A DNA stretch of 64,000 nucleotides from positions 184,981,298 through 185,045,297 of the forward strand of contig NC_134138.1 of the NCBI RefSeq assembly GCF_033958435.1. The letters are read 5' to 3'. Position 1 is the stretch's first letter. The number at the start of each line of letters is the position of its first letter. The translations under genes were made by a program, and so were the position numbers. The notes below the pieces were generated by a model. That model made no database searches. It worked only from the letters and a program-made list of their open reading frames with translations, and was not told the origin of the DNA. This stretch comes from Carettochelys insculpta. Taxonomy: Eukaryota > Chordata > Testudines > Carettochelyidae. This document shows, piece after piece, positions 62,608-64,000 of the stretch.

Positions 62608-62800
62608 TTCATAAAATCATAGAGGTTAGAAACGGATCCCAGGATCTACTCTACCTTCCTACCAATGCAGAATGGTTTCTTAGAAGATAGACTAGACGAA
62701 ACACTAGAAAATAATTTGTATATGGATGCAAAATGGGGCTTCCATCGTCTCCATTGGGTGATAATTCCATAGGCTAATTGACAAGTCAGGGCATTTTTTA
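62608..62800 (-). mobile_element. Weak CR1-like 3' fragment
   Basis: 'aaaatcatagaggttagaa' and 'ctaccaatgcagaatgg' resemble the reverse complement of a CR1-derived 3' end. It is strongly diverged. Confidence 0.4.
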
Positions 62801-63705
62801 AGTTTTGTATATTATCTCTGTCCCAAAACTGGGTTGAGTTGCAGACACCAGTGAGATGATGTGCAAATAATTGAAGTGTCCATTGTATGCTGCATTGTCC
62901 ATATCAGTAAGGAAGACTGATTAAAGCAATTTGAGATCTCTGAAAAGAAGATGGATTTGTCCTGCAAAATCCTAAGCAATTTCTGAAGATGGTCCACGAA
63001 TTCATCTTCTACAGATATTACAGAGAGCTGTGAAACTACAGTACTTTTGGGGTACTTAGTGCTTTACAGAGAAAGCTCTGTATAAGGCAAGTATTCAAGT
63101 TTTTATTTTTAGCAGATTTATGTACATACTGCAATAACTTAAAAAGACTTAAGATTTCATACTATAGTCGTATGGCTTTTCTTTCTACTCTCTTGATCAT
63201 TACAATGGCAATAATCTAAATTTAAAAAGATTCAGTCCTTAATACAAAAGTTTCCCAATGTGTTTCTCAGAAACACACCCACACCTTTTCAAAGAGCTGC
63301 AGGAAGGCTTGGAACATGGGCCCTGGGCATTAGAATCTTAGAGATCTCAAATTTTCGTTCTGTTTTGTTTGTTTGTTTTTTTAAAAAAGAAGGTGATCCC
63401 TCTGTAGGATGGAGCAAATGGTGAAGGGGGATAAAACTATTTGACATGTATAAAGCAAGGCAAAATCCCTCATTTAATTGCTCAATTAAATATTAAGCCA
63501 TTGTCCCCCTCTTATTCTCAAGGCATCTTGTATTTTCATAAATATGTTTGTACATCACATTTTTTCCATTCACATAACTGCAAACATCCGCAACATCACA
63601 AAACAGGATGTGTCACTTTTCAGCTACTGCACCAGCGAGAAAGGAAGCCAGTGAATTGCTGTTTAAACGCCTACCAGTTTTGGATTCCAATTACTTCACC
63701 ATTTT

Positions 63706-63790
63706 TCATCTGAAGAAGTAGCTTTTACTCATGAACCCTTATGGCTTAATACATTTGTTAGTCTCCAAGGTGCCAAGGGACTGCTTATTA
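63706..63790 (+). mobile_element. Truncated SINE-like copy
   Basis: 'catctgaagaagtagc', 'tttgttagtctccaaggtgc' and 'aagggactgc' match the same family as a single arm. Confidence 0.7.
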
Positions 63791-64000
63791 TTCACCATTT
63801 TGGGAGGTTTACAAAAAAAGACCCCACAAACAAATAACTCACCCAAAGAATACTCAGAGGAAGTTTTCCCCATATTAGTACAGTATTAGGAATGAGATTT
63901 TCGTTTTACTGTTGTTGGGATTTAAACCTGCAAGAATGTAAGCCTTTTGAGTTCCTATTGACTAATGGGAAGATGAAAGTGCTCACCCTCCTCAGGTTTC

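Larger units (their letters stand above)
61248..64000. other. Region downstream of the second TRGV
   Basis: No further V, J or C segment was found. It contains a weak CR1-like fragment (62608-62800) and one SINE-like copy. The locus presumably continues to the right. Confidence 0.7.

Noticed and set aside
61248..64000. A third V or a J-gamma segment
   Set aside because: No additional CACAGTG-type RSS next to a YYC or FG-x-G coding motif could be found by eye.

Overview
The window reads as nuclear DNA from a reptile, most probably a cryptodiran turtle. It has short exons with GT/AG borders inside large introns. It also has CR1 LINE 3' ends, many SINE-like copies of the kind I associate with turtles (blocks such as 'gaagtgggtct', 'aaagctcat', 'aggtgccacaggac'), and several families of foldback, MITE-like elements. 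The species cannot be fixed from the sequence alone.

Positions 1-45840 (+ strand) hold the 3' half of the amphiphysin gene AMPH. I place twelve coding exons: 1718-1825, 8307-8330, 10293-10316, 10602-12413, 12833-12865, 16780-16830, 19235-19363, 30601-30657, 33574-33726, 35498-35761, 39653-39754 and 44733-44840. They encode the clathrin/AP-2 binding segment, a long acidic linker and the C-terminal SH3 domain. The N-BAR exons lie upstream of the window. Every exon starts and ends in phase 0. The standout is an 1812-nt exon (604 codons) carrying two DPW motifs. It is absent from the ordinary 695-residue human protein as I remember it, and probably corresponds to the large splice insert reported for retinal amphiphysin.

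Positions 45841-57887 look gene-free. They hold repeats, including a 479-bp near-perfect palindrome with a 15-bp target-site duplication, decayed LINE copies, and a low-confidence repeat-like tract.

Positions 57888-61247 hold two T-cell receptor gamma variable genes (TRGV), both + strand. Each has a 43-nt leader exon, an intron of about 0.5 kb, a 321-nt V exon and a 23-spacer recombination signal sequence. Both are open, with the conserved Cys, Trp and Cys at identical spacing. AMPH followed by TRGV in the same orientation matches the order at the human TRG locus, so this is the 5' edge of the turtle TRG locus. J and C segments should lie to the right of the window.
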